DNA of 19,454 bases from CAYTRP01 sp964625145 (GTDB lineage Bacteria > Sumerlaeota > Sumerlaeia > SLMS01 > JAHLLQ01), in the NCBI GenBank assembly GCA_964625145.1, contig CAZVAQ010000064.1:1-19454 (forward strand), given 5' to 3'. The notes under the pieces were generated by a model. That model had not been told where the DNA came from. It did not search any database and saw only the letters and a program-made list of their open reading frames with translations. Position 1 is the first letter of the stretch. Each line of letters opens with the position of its first letter. A program made the translations under genes and the position numbers. Below are positions 13,550 through 19,454 of this stretch, piece by piece.

Positions 13550-14536
13550 ATGGCGGAAATAACCTACCGCGAAGCTCTCAACCAGGCCATCGCCGAGGAA
13601 ATGGAACGCGATGACCAGGTATTCATCATGGGCGAGGAAGTCGCCCAGTACCAAGGCGCCTACAAGGTCACCCAGGGCCTGATGGAACGATTCGGCGACC
13701 GCCGCGTCATCGACGCGCCCATCACCGAGGCCGGCTTCGTCGGTCTTGGCATCGGCGCAGCAAACGTCGGCATGAAGCCCATCATCGAGGTCATGACGTT
13801 CAACTTCGCCATCCTGACCCTCGACCAGGTCATCAACAACATGGCCAAGTTCCGCCACATGTCCGGCGGCAAGCTGGAAACGCCCATGGTTCTGCGCGGC
13901 CCCGGTGGCGCTGGCGGCGGACTCGCCTGCCAGCACAGCCAGTCTCTCGAAGCGCAGTACGTTCACATTCCCGGGCTCAAGGTCGTCATGCCCGGCACGC
14001 CGTATGATGCCAAGGGCCTGCTCAAGTCCGCCGTCCGCGACCCCGACCCAGTCATCTTCATCGAGGCCGAGAAGCTCTACAACATGAAGGGCGAGGTGCC
14101 GGAGGAAGAGTATCTCCTCCCCATCGGCAAGGCCGACATCAAGCACCCCGGCGAAGATGTGACCATCATCACCTGGTCGCGCATGCTGACCTATGCGGTG
14201 CTTCCCGCCGTTGAGACTCTCGAAGGCGAGGACGGCATCAGCGTCGAGGTCATCGATGCGCGCACGCTCAGCCCGCTGGATTGGGACACCATCCTCGACA
14301 GCGTGAAGAAGACCAACCGCGTGGTGATCGTGGAGGAAGGCTGGCCCAAGGCCAGCGTCGGTGCGTGGATCGCCTGCGAGATCAGCAACCGCGCCTTCGA
14401 TTACCTCGATGCCCCGATCGAGCGCGTGAACCAGGAGGACGTCCCCCTGCCCTACGCCATCAACCTCGAGGAACTCTCCATCCCCAGCCCCAAGCGCGTG
14501 GTCGAAGCCGTGCGCAAGGTCTGCTACAACGACTGA
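13550..14536 (+). CDS. pdhB: Pyruvate dehydrogenase E1 component, beta subunit
   Basis: The 328-residue beta subunit that completes the E1 active site. Family landmarks are MGEEVAQYQGAYKVTQGL near the N-terminus (with the Glu that activates thiamine diphosphate in the following DAPITEAGFVGLGIGAA block), MTFNFAILTLDQVINNMAKF, the potassium/substrate loop LACQHSQSLEAQYVHIPGLK, and the C-terminal transketolase domain VEVIDARTLSPLDWDTI...NRVVIVEEGWP...VPLPYA. Length is typical. These residues match pyruvate rather than branched-chain members (QHSQ followed by the PGLKVVMP segment), though the substrate is inferred from family resemblance. The ATG has GGAGG 12 bases upstream, a rather long spacing. 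It lies 83 bases after E1 alpha and 40 before E2, in one transcription unit. Confidence 0.94.
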   Translation: MAEITYREALNQAIAEEMERDDQVFIMGEEVAQYQGAYKVTQGLMERFGDRRVIDAPITEAGFVGLGIGAANVGMKPIIEVMTFNFAILTLDQVINNMAKFRHMSGGKLETPMVLRGPGGAGGGLACQHSQSLEAQYVHIPGLKVVMPGTPYDAKGLLKSAVRDPDPVIFIEAEKLYNMKGEVPEEEYLLPIGKADIKHPGEDVTIITWSRMLTYAVLPAVETLEGEDGISVEVIDARTLSPLDWDTILDSVKKTNRVVIVEEGWPKASVGAWIACEISNRAFDYLDAPIERVNQEDVPLPYAINLEELSIPSPKRVVEAVRKVCYND

Positions 14537-14576
14537 CCTTCACATCTCCCGCCAATAGCCCACAGGAAGACATCCC

Positions 14577-15866
14577 ATGGCGACTCCCATTCAGCTACTC
14601 CAACTCTCTCCCACAATGAGCGAAGGCATCATCGTTCGCTGGCTTGTGAAGGAGGGGGATGACGTCTCCGCCGGCACCACGCTGGCAGAGGTCGAGACGG
14701 ACAAGGCAGTTATGGAGCTGGAATCCTTCGAGGAGGGCAAGATTCTCAAGCTCACGGCCAAGGAAGGGGACTCGGTCCCCGTGGGCTCCACCATCGGCTA
14801 CATCGGCGCCGAGGGGGAACAGGTACCCGGCGACGGTGCCGCCGCAAAGGCTGTGAAGACGGAGGCAAAGCCTGCCGAGAAGAAGGAAGCCCCGGCCAAG
14901 CAGGAAGCTCCCGCCAAGAAGGAGGAGAAGCCCGCCCCGATCGCTGCTTCCGCATCTTCCGGCAACGGCGCTGCCTCCGGTGGCCGCGTCTTCGCATCGC
15001 CCCTGGCCCGCAAGATGGCCGCCGAGCATGGCATTGAGATCGCCGCGCTTCAGGGAACCGGCCCCGGCAACCGCGTCATCCGCCGCGACATCGAGGCAGC
15101 CCTCGAAGCAGGCCCTGTCGAGACCGCCAAGCCTGCTGCCGCCGCCGCAGCCAAGCAGGCCGCCCCGGCCTTCGCCGCCGCTGCAGGGGACGAAGAGGTC
15201 TCTCTCTCCGGCATGCGCAAGACCATCGCGCGCCGTCTCGTCCAGTCCCGTCAGGAAGTCCCGTCCTTCACCCTGACGGTGGAGGTGGCCGCCGAGCCTC
15301 TCGAAAAGGCCGTCGCCCGCCTGCGCGAGATCTACCCCGACGAGAAGGTCACCCTCACGCACTTCCTCATCAAGGCCATGGCTGCCTGCGTGATGAAGCA
15401 CGAGTGGATTCGCACCCAGTGGGTCGACGGGAAGTTGATCCGCAAGAACGCCGCGCACATCTCCGTCGCCGTGGCGATCGAGGACGGCCTGCTCACCCCC
15501 GTCATTCGCAACGCGGAGGGCAAGGGTGTCGTGGCCATCTCCCGCGAGCTGCGCGAGTTGGCTGGCAAGGCCCGCGAGCGCAAGCTCTCCGAGGCCGACC
15601 TCTCCGGAGGCGTCCAGACCATCAGCAACCTGGGCATGTATGGCATCAACCAGTTCGACGCCATCATCAATATCCCCGAGGCCAGCATCCTGGCCGTCGG
15701 CGCCGCGGTGGACAAGCCGGTGGTGCGCGGTGGCGACCTGGTGGTTGGCCGCGTGTTCAACCTGACCCTGAGCTGCGACCACCGCGTCGTCGATGGCGCA
15801 GTCGGCGCGGCTTACCTGAAGGACCTTAAGGCGATGCTTGAGGAGCCGCTGGCGATTCTGGCCTGA
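14577..15866 (+). CDS. pdhC: Dihydrolipoyllysine acetyltransferase (pyruvate dehydrogenase E2)
   Basis: The 429-residue core subunit of the complex: it accepts the acetyl group on its lipoyl lysine and transfers it to CoA. Domains in order: one lipoyl domain (residues 1-80) with the modified Lys43 in EVETDKAVMELES; an Ala/Lys/Glu/Pro-rich flexible linker (about 88-135); an E1/E3-binding domain (138-175, FASPLARKMAAEHGIEIAAL...NRVIRRDIEAAL); a second Ala/Pro linker; and the catalytic domain (about 207-429) with the active-site motif DHRVVDG (His402, Asp406). The protein is complete. AGGAAG lies 7 bases before the ATG. No E3 (dihydrolipoamide dehydrogenase) gene follows, so E3 must be encoded elsewhere. 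The stop is within the 55-bp sequence repeated across the assembly gap. Confidence 0.95.
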   Translation: MATPIQLLQLSPTMSEGIIVRWLVKEGDDVSAGTTLAEVETDKAVMELESFEEGKILKLTAKEGDSVPVGSTIGYIGAEGEQVPGDGAAAKAVKTEAKPAEKKEAPAKQEAPAKKEEKPAPIAASASSGNGAASGGRVFASPLARKMAAEHGIEIAALQGTGPGNRVIRRDIEAALEAGPVETAKPAAAAAAKQAAPAFAAAAGDEEVSLSGMRKTIARRLVQSRQEVPSFTLTVEVAAEPLEKAVARLREIYPDEKVTLTHFLIKAMAACVMKHEWIRTQWVDGKLIRKNAAHISVAVAIEDGLLTPVIRNAEGKGVVAISRELRELAGKARERKLSEADLSGGVQTISNLGMYGINQFDAIINIPEASILAVGAAVDKPVVRGGDLVVGRVFNLTLSCDHRVVDGAVGAAYLKDLKAMLEEPLAILA

Positions 15867-15914
15867 TCAGTAGCCTTCATCGATTCCAATAACACCAACG
15901 CCCGCCGGCCATCC
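15860..15914. repeat. Left copy of a 55-bp assembly overlap (end of E2 gene)
   Basis: The 55 bases here, covering the E2 stop codon and the first half of its terminator, recur without change at 16015-16069 on the other side of the N run. Exact identity to both contig edges points to one genomic sequence written twice rather than to a biological duplication. Confidence 0.9.
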
Positions 15915-16014
15915 NNNNNNNNNNNNNNNNNNNNNNNNNNNNNNNNNNNNNNNNNNNNNNNNNNNNNNNNNNNNNNNNNNNNNNNNNNNNNNNNNNNNNN
16001 NNNNNNNNNNNNNN
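15915..16014. other. Scaffold gap (100 N)
   Basis: Exactly 100 undetermined bases, the conventional filler for a gap of unknown size. The contig ends on both sides are the same 55 bases, the overlap expected between contigs from a k=55 de Bruijn assembly. The true distance is therefore probably zero with a 55-base overlap, so the window is likely 155 bases longer than the genome here. Confidence 0.95.
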
Positions 16015-16069
16015 GGCCTGATCAGTAGCCTTCATCGATTCCAATAACACCAACGCCCGCCGGCCATCC
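16015..16069. repeat. Right copy of the 55-bp assembly overlap
   Basis: Identical to 15860-15914. This copy continues into the complete terminator hairpin, so it is the one to keep when merging the contigs. Confidence 0.9.
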
Positions 16070-16089
16070 AACCGGTGGGCGTTCCTTTT
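16052..16089 (+). terminator. Rho-independent terminator of the pyruvate dehydrogenase operon
   Basis: AACGCCCGCCGG (16052-16063) pairs with CCGGTGGGCGTT (16072-16083), 12 pairs including one G-U, across an 8-nt loop and is followed by CCTTTTC. In the merged sequence it would begin about 31 bases after the E2 stop codon. The left contig breaks off inside the loop. Confidence 0.85.
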
Positions 16090-16137
16090 CATTAGGAAAT
16101 ACCGTCCCTCTGCTCCCTGTCCTCCCCGCTGTCTCTC

Positions 16138-16449
16138 TCAATCCAGGTCCTTCGGCCAGAACTTCCAGACTCCGCCCATGAAGCTCCCCGCCCCACACAA
16201 CCCTCCTGCCAGCACGAACCACTTGAAATACTCCTCCCCCCACGTCACCGACTTTCGCCCCCGCACCAGATGCCGCTCGTCGGCTTCCTTCTTCATGACA
16301 ACCGCCGTCGTGACGGCCCCGACCCCGAATCCGATACAGCCGGCAAAGATCATCGCCAACAGCAACATCCCCGGCGTGTTGCGGGACTTGGGGCGCGAGC
16401 TGCCAACGGTCTTGAACTCCTTCCAGGGATTCTTGTCCGGGGCGCCCAT
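16138..16449 (-). CDS. Small membrane protein of unknown function, two transmembrane segments
   Basis: A 103-residue protein with two hydrophobic, Gly-rich segments (about residues 28-51 and 76-95) separated by a charged loop of 24 residues (KKEADERHLVRGRK at its centre). The N-terminus is polar and basic; the C-terminus ends KFWPKDLD. I recognise no family. The start is firm, with GGAGG 9 bases before the ATG at 16449. The gene converges on the pyruvate dehydrogenase operon and diverges from the glycosyltransferase operon, so it appears monocistronic. The strong ribosome binding site and regular hydrophobic pattern make it a real gene; nothing nearby indicates its job. Confidence 0.6.
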   Translation of the reverse strand: MGAPDKNPWKEFKTVGSSRPKSRNTPGMLLLAMIFAGCIGFGVGAVTTAVVMKKEADERHLVRGRKSVTWGEEYFKWFVLAGGLCGAGSFMGGVWKFWPKDLD

Positions 16450-16666
16450 GTCCCAGTTCCTCCGGCTGGTGTGAATGATTGTCGCGCACGGTCATTCCCA
16501 CCGCGTCGCGCGTCAATCTGATGAGCTGTTTGAGCGGCTTTTTTCTCCCTGTTGCAAACACTTGCGCCGCCTTGGACTGGTACGTTTCTTGACCTTTCAT
16601 CAAGCTCTGATGGGGGGGCGCCGGACCGCCCCTGACCCGCAAAGTGAACCCCAACGGCGGTCTTTG

Positions 16667-17584
16667 ATGTCCCAGGTTCCCTCCTATTCGTCGCCTGCCT
16701 TCCGTCTCACCGCCGAGGGGGAGCAGCCGGACTTGAGCGTCGTCCTGATCAACTGGCGCATGGGCAAGGACCTCGTGGGCCTGATGCCGAGCCTGGCCAC
16801 CCATGTCACCAACCTCGCGACCGTCGAGGTGCTGGTGGTCAACAAGCCCAGCAACGACGGCACCGAGGAACTCTGCGCCGGCAACCCGTGGATCCGCCTG
16901 ATTGAGCATCCCGACTTCGGCATCGCGGAGATGCGCAACGTGGGCATTCGCCACTCGCGCGGCCGCATCTGCCTCATGCTGGATGCGGATACCGAGATTC
17001 TTCCCGGGTGTTTCGATGCCTTGGTCGGCTTCATGAACACGCATCCGGAGGTGGCGGCCGCCGGTGCCCACACCCGCAGGCCCGATGGCGAGGTCGAGCA
17101 CAACATCAAGCGCTTCTACGACCTGGGCACCATCATCATGCGCCGCACCCCTCTTGGCCGCTTGTGGCCGTCGAACCCGTGGATCCGCCACCACCTCATG
17201 CTGGACCGGGACAAGACGACCTCCTTCCTAGGCGATTGGATCGCCGGTGCCTGCTTCTGCATGCGGCGCGAAGCGCTGGAAGACGTCGGCCTCTTCGACG
17301 AGCGCTATTACTTTGGCTTTGAGGATGTCGATTGGTGCTGGCGGGCGAAGCGCTTCGGGTGGCGGGTCGCCTTCTGCGCCGAGGCCCGCATCATCCACAA
17401 GGTCCAGCGCAAGTCCGCCCGCGGCATCAACCGCCTGACCGTCGAGCATATCAAAAGCGGCCTGCACTTCCTGGCCAAGACGCGGCGCTTGCGCCTCGGC
17501 TACCCCGATGACACAGTCAGGCTGGAATACGGGAGCCGAATCTCGGGAGCCTTCCGTGGCCCCGTCGAAACCGCTGAGCCGTGA
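16667..17584 (+). CDS. GT2 family glycosyltransferase (rhamnosyltransferase-like)
   Basis: A 305-residue GT-A fold, family 2 glycosyltransferase, cytoplasmic, using a nucleotide sugar to build a cell-surface glycan. The N-terminal Rossmann-like half carries LSVVLINWRMGKDL and LVVNKPSNDGTEEL, where the usual Asp-Asn of the nucleotide-binding 'DN-S-DGT' motif reads Asn-Lys. The metal-binding DAD is Asp106-Asp108 in LMLDADTEI. The acceptor-side block GDWIAGACFCMRREALEDVG, then FDERYYFGFEDVDWCWRAKR, is the pattern of rhamnosyltransferase-type members. The start at 16667 is chosen because the fold begins soon after it; the frame is open 64 codons further, but that part has the look of non-coding sequence. 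The Shine-Dalgarno (GGCGG) is weak. The stop overlaps the next GTG start by four bases. Confidence 0.85.
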   Translation: MSQVPSYSSPAFRLTAEGEQPDLSVVLINWRMGKDLVGLMPSLATHVTNLATVEVLVVNKPSNDGTEELCAGNPWIRLIEHPDFGIAEMRNVGIRHSRGRICLMLDADTEILPGCFDALVGFMNTHPEVAAAGAHTRRPDGEVEHNIKRFYDLGTIIMRRTPLGRLWPSNPWIRHHLMLDRDKTTSFLGDWIAGACFCMRREALEDVGLFDERYYFGFEDVDWCWRAKRFGWRVAFCAEARIIHKVQRKSARGINRLTVEHIKSGLHFLAKTRRLRLGYPDDTVRLEYGSRISGAFRGPVETAEP

Positions 17585-18495
17585 CTCGTTCAACAAACAA
17601 GACCGCGCCGGATATCAGCATAATCATTGTGCATCGCAATGGTGCACAGATGCTGCGCGATTGCTTGCAGTCCGTCGCCTCCGCGTGCGAAGGCATCACG
17701 CACGAGACACTCCTCATCGACAATGGAAGCACTGACGAAAGCGTCGCGATGGTGCGCCGGGATTTCCCGCAGGTGCGCCTGAAGGCCAACGCCACGAACA
17801 CCGGCTTCACCCGCGCCAACAACCAGGGGCTGCGCGCCGCGCGCGGACGCTACCTTGCCCTGCTCAACAACGACACCATCTGCCATGCAGGCGCCTTCAC
17901 AGCCCTCGTGCGCGAGCTCGAAGCGACCCCCGACGCGGGCATCGCCGCGCCAAAGCTGCTTAACAGCGACGGCACACGCCAGTTTTCCTTTCGCAGCTTT
18001 CCCGGATTCCAACAAGCGCTCTTCAGCCGCGAAAGCCTCCTCACCCGTATCTTCCCCGACAATCCCTACTCGACAAAATACCTGAAAGCCGATGATCCCG
18101 GCGACGCGCCGCAGGACGTGGACTGGGTTTCGGGAGCGTGCTTTGTCATCCGGCGCGATCTCTACGAGAAGATCGGCGGCCTCGACGAATCTTTCTTCAT
18201 GTACAGCGAGGACGTCGACTATTGCATGCGATGTTGGGAAGCCGGCTATCGCGTGATCTATCGCCCTGCCGGCGTGGTGACGCATCTGGGTGGACAAACC
18301 TCCTCGCGCACTCCCTTCCTCCCCATCTTTGAGCGCCATCGCTCCATGTACCGCTTCTACAAGAAGCACTACAGCCGCGAGCTGCTCTTTCTCGACGCAG
18401 CAACAGCGGTGGTGGTGTCACTGCGCTGCGCGACGCTTCTTGGCGTGGAAGCGCTTCGCCGCGTTGCGCCCGCGACGGGAGGTGACTCCGCATGA
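17581..18495 (+). CDS. GT2 family glycosyltransferase (WbbL/rhamnosyltransferase-like)
   Basis: A 304-residue family 2 glycosyltransferase with all usual motifs: ISIIIVHRNGAQMLRDCLQS, ETLLIDNGSTDES (intact DN-S-D motif), NTGFTRANNQGLRAARGRYL, LLNNDT in the DxD position, and DWVSGACFVIRRDLYEKIGG followed by FFMYSEDVDYCMRCWEAGYR. The C-terminal helices (RFYKKHYSRELLFLDAATA) may contact the membrane. It begins with GTG overlapping the previous stop (GTGA) and ends by overlapping the next start (ATGA), so the three genes are co-translated and presumably act on one glycan. The sequence is more canonical than that of the preceding enzyme, and the two are paralogues. The sugar and acceptor cannot be deduced. 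Confidence 0.9.
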   Translation: MTRSTNKTAPDISIIIVHRNGAQMLRDCLQSVASACEGITHETLLIDNGSTDESVAMVRRDFPQVRLKANATNTGFTRANNQGLRAARGRYLALLNNDTICHAGAFTALVRELEATPDAGIAAPKLLNSDGTRQFSFRSFPGFQQALFSRESLLTRIFPDNPYSTKYLKADDPGDAPQDVDWVSGACFVIRRDLYEKIGGLDESFFMYSEDVDYCMRCWEAGYRVIYRPAGVVTHLGGQTSSRTPFLPIFERHRSMYRFYKKHYSRELLFLDAATAVVVSLRCATLLGVEALRRVAPATGGDSA

Positions 18496-19304
18496 CGACC
18501 TCCTTCCCCATCGGCTTTTGCGTCGCGCTGCTCTGCGCTCTTCTCGCACATCTGGTGCTGCCCGCACTGCGCACACCCGGACGCGACGGCAAGAACTCGC
18601 AGGTGAGCATCAGCCTCACCTGCGGACTCGCCATCGCCACGCTGCTTCTGTCGATCGTGCAGGACTCCCTCCCCATGGGCCCGCGTGGAGTCGGACAGCC
18701 CATCGGGCCGTTGGCGATCGCTCTCTTGCCGCTGTTGATCGCCACCCTGATCAGTGACCTGCGCGGCTCGCACAGCGAGCGGCACTTGGCTGGCCTCTTC
18801 GGTGCCGGGGCTGTCATGGCCCTCATGGGCTTTCCTATCTTCATTGTCACAAATCCATTTGTGGGAACGGTCGATGTGGCGCCGTTCTGGCAGATTCTCC
18901 TGACAGCCATGTGGTTGATCCTCCTTGCCAGCATCGTCGAACTGGCCGGACTGGTCACCGCCGGAGCAACTGTTCTCGGACTTGCTGTGGCCGGTGTCGT
19001 GTTTCTCAGCGGGGGAGAGCAGCAAACCACCGCATCGCACCTATTGGCCGGCATCGTCGCCGGCGCCCTATGCGGCCGGCTACTCGGTGGCCTGCTCCGT
19101 GGACGCCGCTTTCCCATGGGAAAGACGGATCTCTTCGCCCTCGGTTTGTGGATGACCGGCATGACCACCGCCGCCTTCCTGAAGGGCGTCACGCTGGCCG
19201 CCTTTGTCTTCCCACTGTCCGTTCTCGCGCTTGCCCTGATCATGATTGGCCTGCGAACCTTTGAAAGCTCTCTCCTGTTGCGAGAGACTCCCCGGTCCCG
19301 ATAG
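18492..19304 (+). CDS. WecA/MraY-like membrane protein lacking the catalytic aspartates
   Basis: A 270-residue polytopic membrane protein whose layout follows polyprenyl-phosphate sugar-1-phosphate transferases (WecA/TagO/MraY). IVTNPFVGTVDVAPFWQILL (119-138), then TAMW, matches the 'f-TNPFGG-----w--i-LT--W' stretch. RRFPMGKTDLFALG (205-218) matches '-iFMGDtGS-flG', and LLIATLISDLRG (81-92) the 'LIGLIDD--' motif. At each site the essential acidic residues are gone: DD is Ser-Asp, the NaiNliDGlDGLaaG block is ASIVELAGLVTAG, and MGDTGS is MGKTDL. It is also shorter than active members (about 320-370 residues). A non-catalytic role in the glycan pathway is likely, but inferred. The start overlaps the previous stop (ATGA) and has GGAGGTGA 6 bases upstream. 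The next gene starts 12 bases after its stop. Confidence 0.65.
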   Translation: MTTSFPIGFCVALLCALLAHLVLPALRTPGRDGKNSQVSISLTCGLAIATLLLSIVQDSLPMGPRGVGQPIGPLAIALLPLLIATLISDLRGSHSERHLAGLFGAGAVMALMGFPIFIVTNPFVGTVDVAPFWQILLTAMWLILLASIVELAGLVTAGATVLGLAVAGVVFLSGGEQQTTASHLLAGIVAGALCGRLLGGLLRGRRFPMGKTDLFALGLWMTGMTTAAFLKGVTLAAFVFPLSVLALALIMIGLRTFESSLLLRETPRSR

Positions 19305-19316
19305 GCTCTCCATCCT

Positions 19317-19454
19317 ATGGCTTTTGTGATTGGATTCGACGCGTCCTCAACCCTCGGCCCGCGCCGGGGACCCGGCCGCACAGCCCTCTCGCTATGCCGG
19401 GCCCTGCTTGCCTTGGAGGACGCCGACATCGACTTGCGCCTCATGATGATTGCC
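19317..19454 (+). CDS. Probable GT4-family glycosyltransferase, N-terminal 46 codons (3' truncated by window edge)
   Basis: The frame is open from the ATG to the end of the window. MAFVIGFDASSTLGPRRGPG, then RTALSLCRALLAL, fits the start of GT-B fold family 4 enzymes: a beta strand, then 'D-r-----tGi-rY---Ll-aL', where the Gly-rich turn here is GPGR. A second strand (IDLRLMMIA) begins as the window ends. It is the fourth gene of the glycan operon, 12 bases after the WecA-like gene. Its Shine-Dalgarno is poor. The catalytic C-terminal domain is not visible, so the family assignment is tentative. Confidence 0.55.
   Translation, partial: MAFVIGFDASSTLGPRRGPGRTALSLCRALLALEDADIDLRLMMIA

Noticed and set aside
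14595..15782. A 395-codon minus-strand open frame across the E2 gene
   Set aside because: It is a Gly/Asp/His-rich shadow of the E2 coding strand.
15860..16069. Genuine duplication of the E2 3' end
   Set aside because: The identity is exact, stops at the contig edges on both sides of a 100-N filler, and has the length of a common assembler k-mer.
16475..16666. 64-codon upstream extension of the first GT2 gene
   Set aside because: Its composition is unlike the downstream protein, it has no ribosome binding site, and the glycosyltransferase fold begins after 16667.

Overview
The window is high-GC bacterial DNA with short intergenic gaps, Shine-Dalgarno-led genes and several rho-independent terminators. 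It also contains a 100-N scaffold gap flanked by an identical 55-bp sequence, so it is most likely a draft or metagenome-assembled genome. A type IV pilus retraction ATPase, a SPOR-domain protein, envelope glycosyltransferases and many short extragenic palindromes suggest a diderm, perhaps surface-motile, bacterium of a little-cultured lineage. A Planctomycetes/Sumerlaeota-like affiliation is a guess from the style of the repeats and of the small secreted protein at 11032-11370; no marker gene here settles it.

Layout from left to right. The window opens with the 3' end of pilT and its terminator, followed by a degenerate dispersed repeat. A GT-C membrane glycosyltransferase (minus strand) diverges from a DUF4126 membrane protein that ends in a terminator. 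A minus-strand DUF433/DUF5615 toxin-antitoxin pair and an aldehyde dehydrogenase follow. A plus-strand group starts behind a promoter-like box and a 14-bp hairpin: a SPOR/TPR periplasmic protein, then two exported proteins with atypical codon use (a Cys-rich HExxH protein and an unknown), closed by a strong terminator. A lone MacB-type permease comes next, then a hairpin-rich palindromic element and a 7-bp tandem repeat running up to the start codon of coaX. After coaX lie a small exported protein, a MITE-like element with perfect 9-bp terminal inverted repeats, and yraN on the minus strand.

The metabolic core of the window is a pyruvate dehydrogenase operon: E1 alpha, E1 beta and E2. E1 alpha has a Ser/Lys-rich N-terminal tail and an altered GDG motif. 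No E3 gene follows; the operon ends in a terminator hairpin at which the assembly is broken. Beyond it, a small minus-strand membrane protein diverges from a tightly packed glycan-biosynthesis operon: two GT2 glycosyltransferases, a WecA/MraY-like membrane protein that has lost its catalytic aspartates, and the first 46 codons of a probable GT4 glycosyltransferase.

Most worth a second look: the WecA-like apparent pseudoenzyme; the exported HExxH protein with its unknown partner; the three families of non-coding repeats; and the hairpin that overlaps the control region of the SPOR gene.
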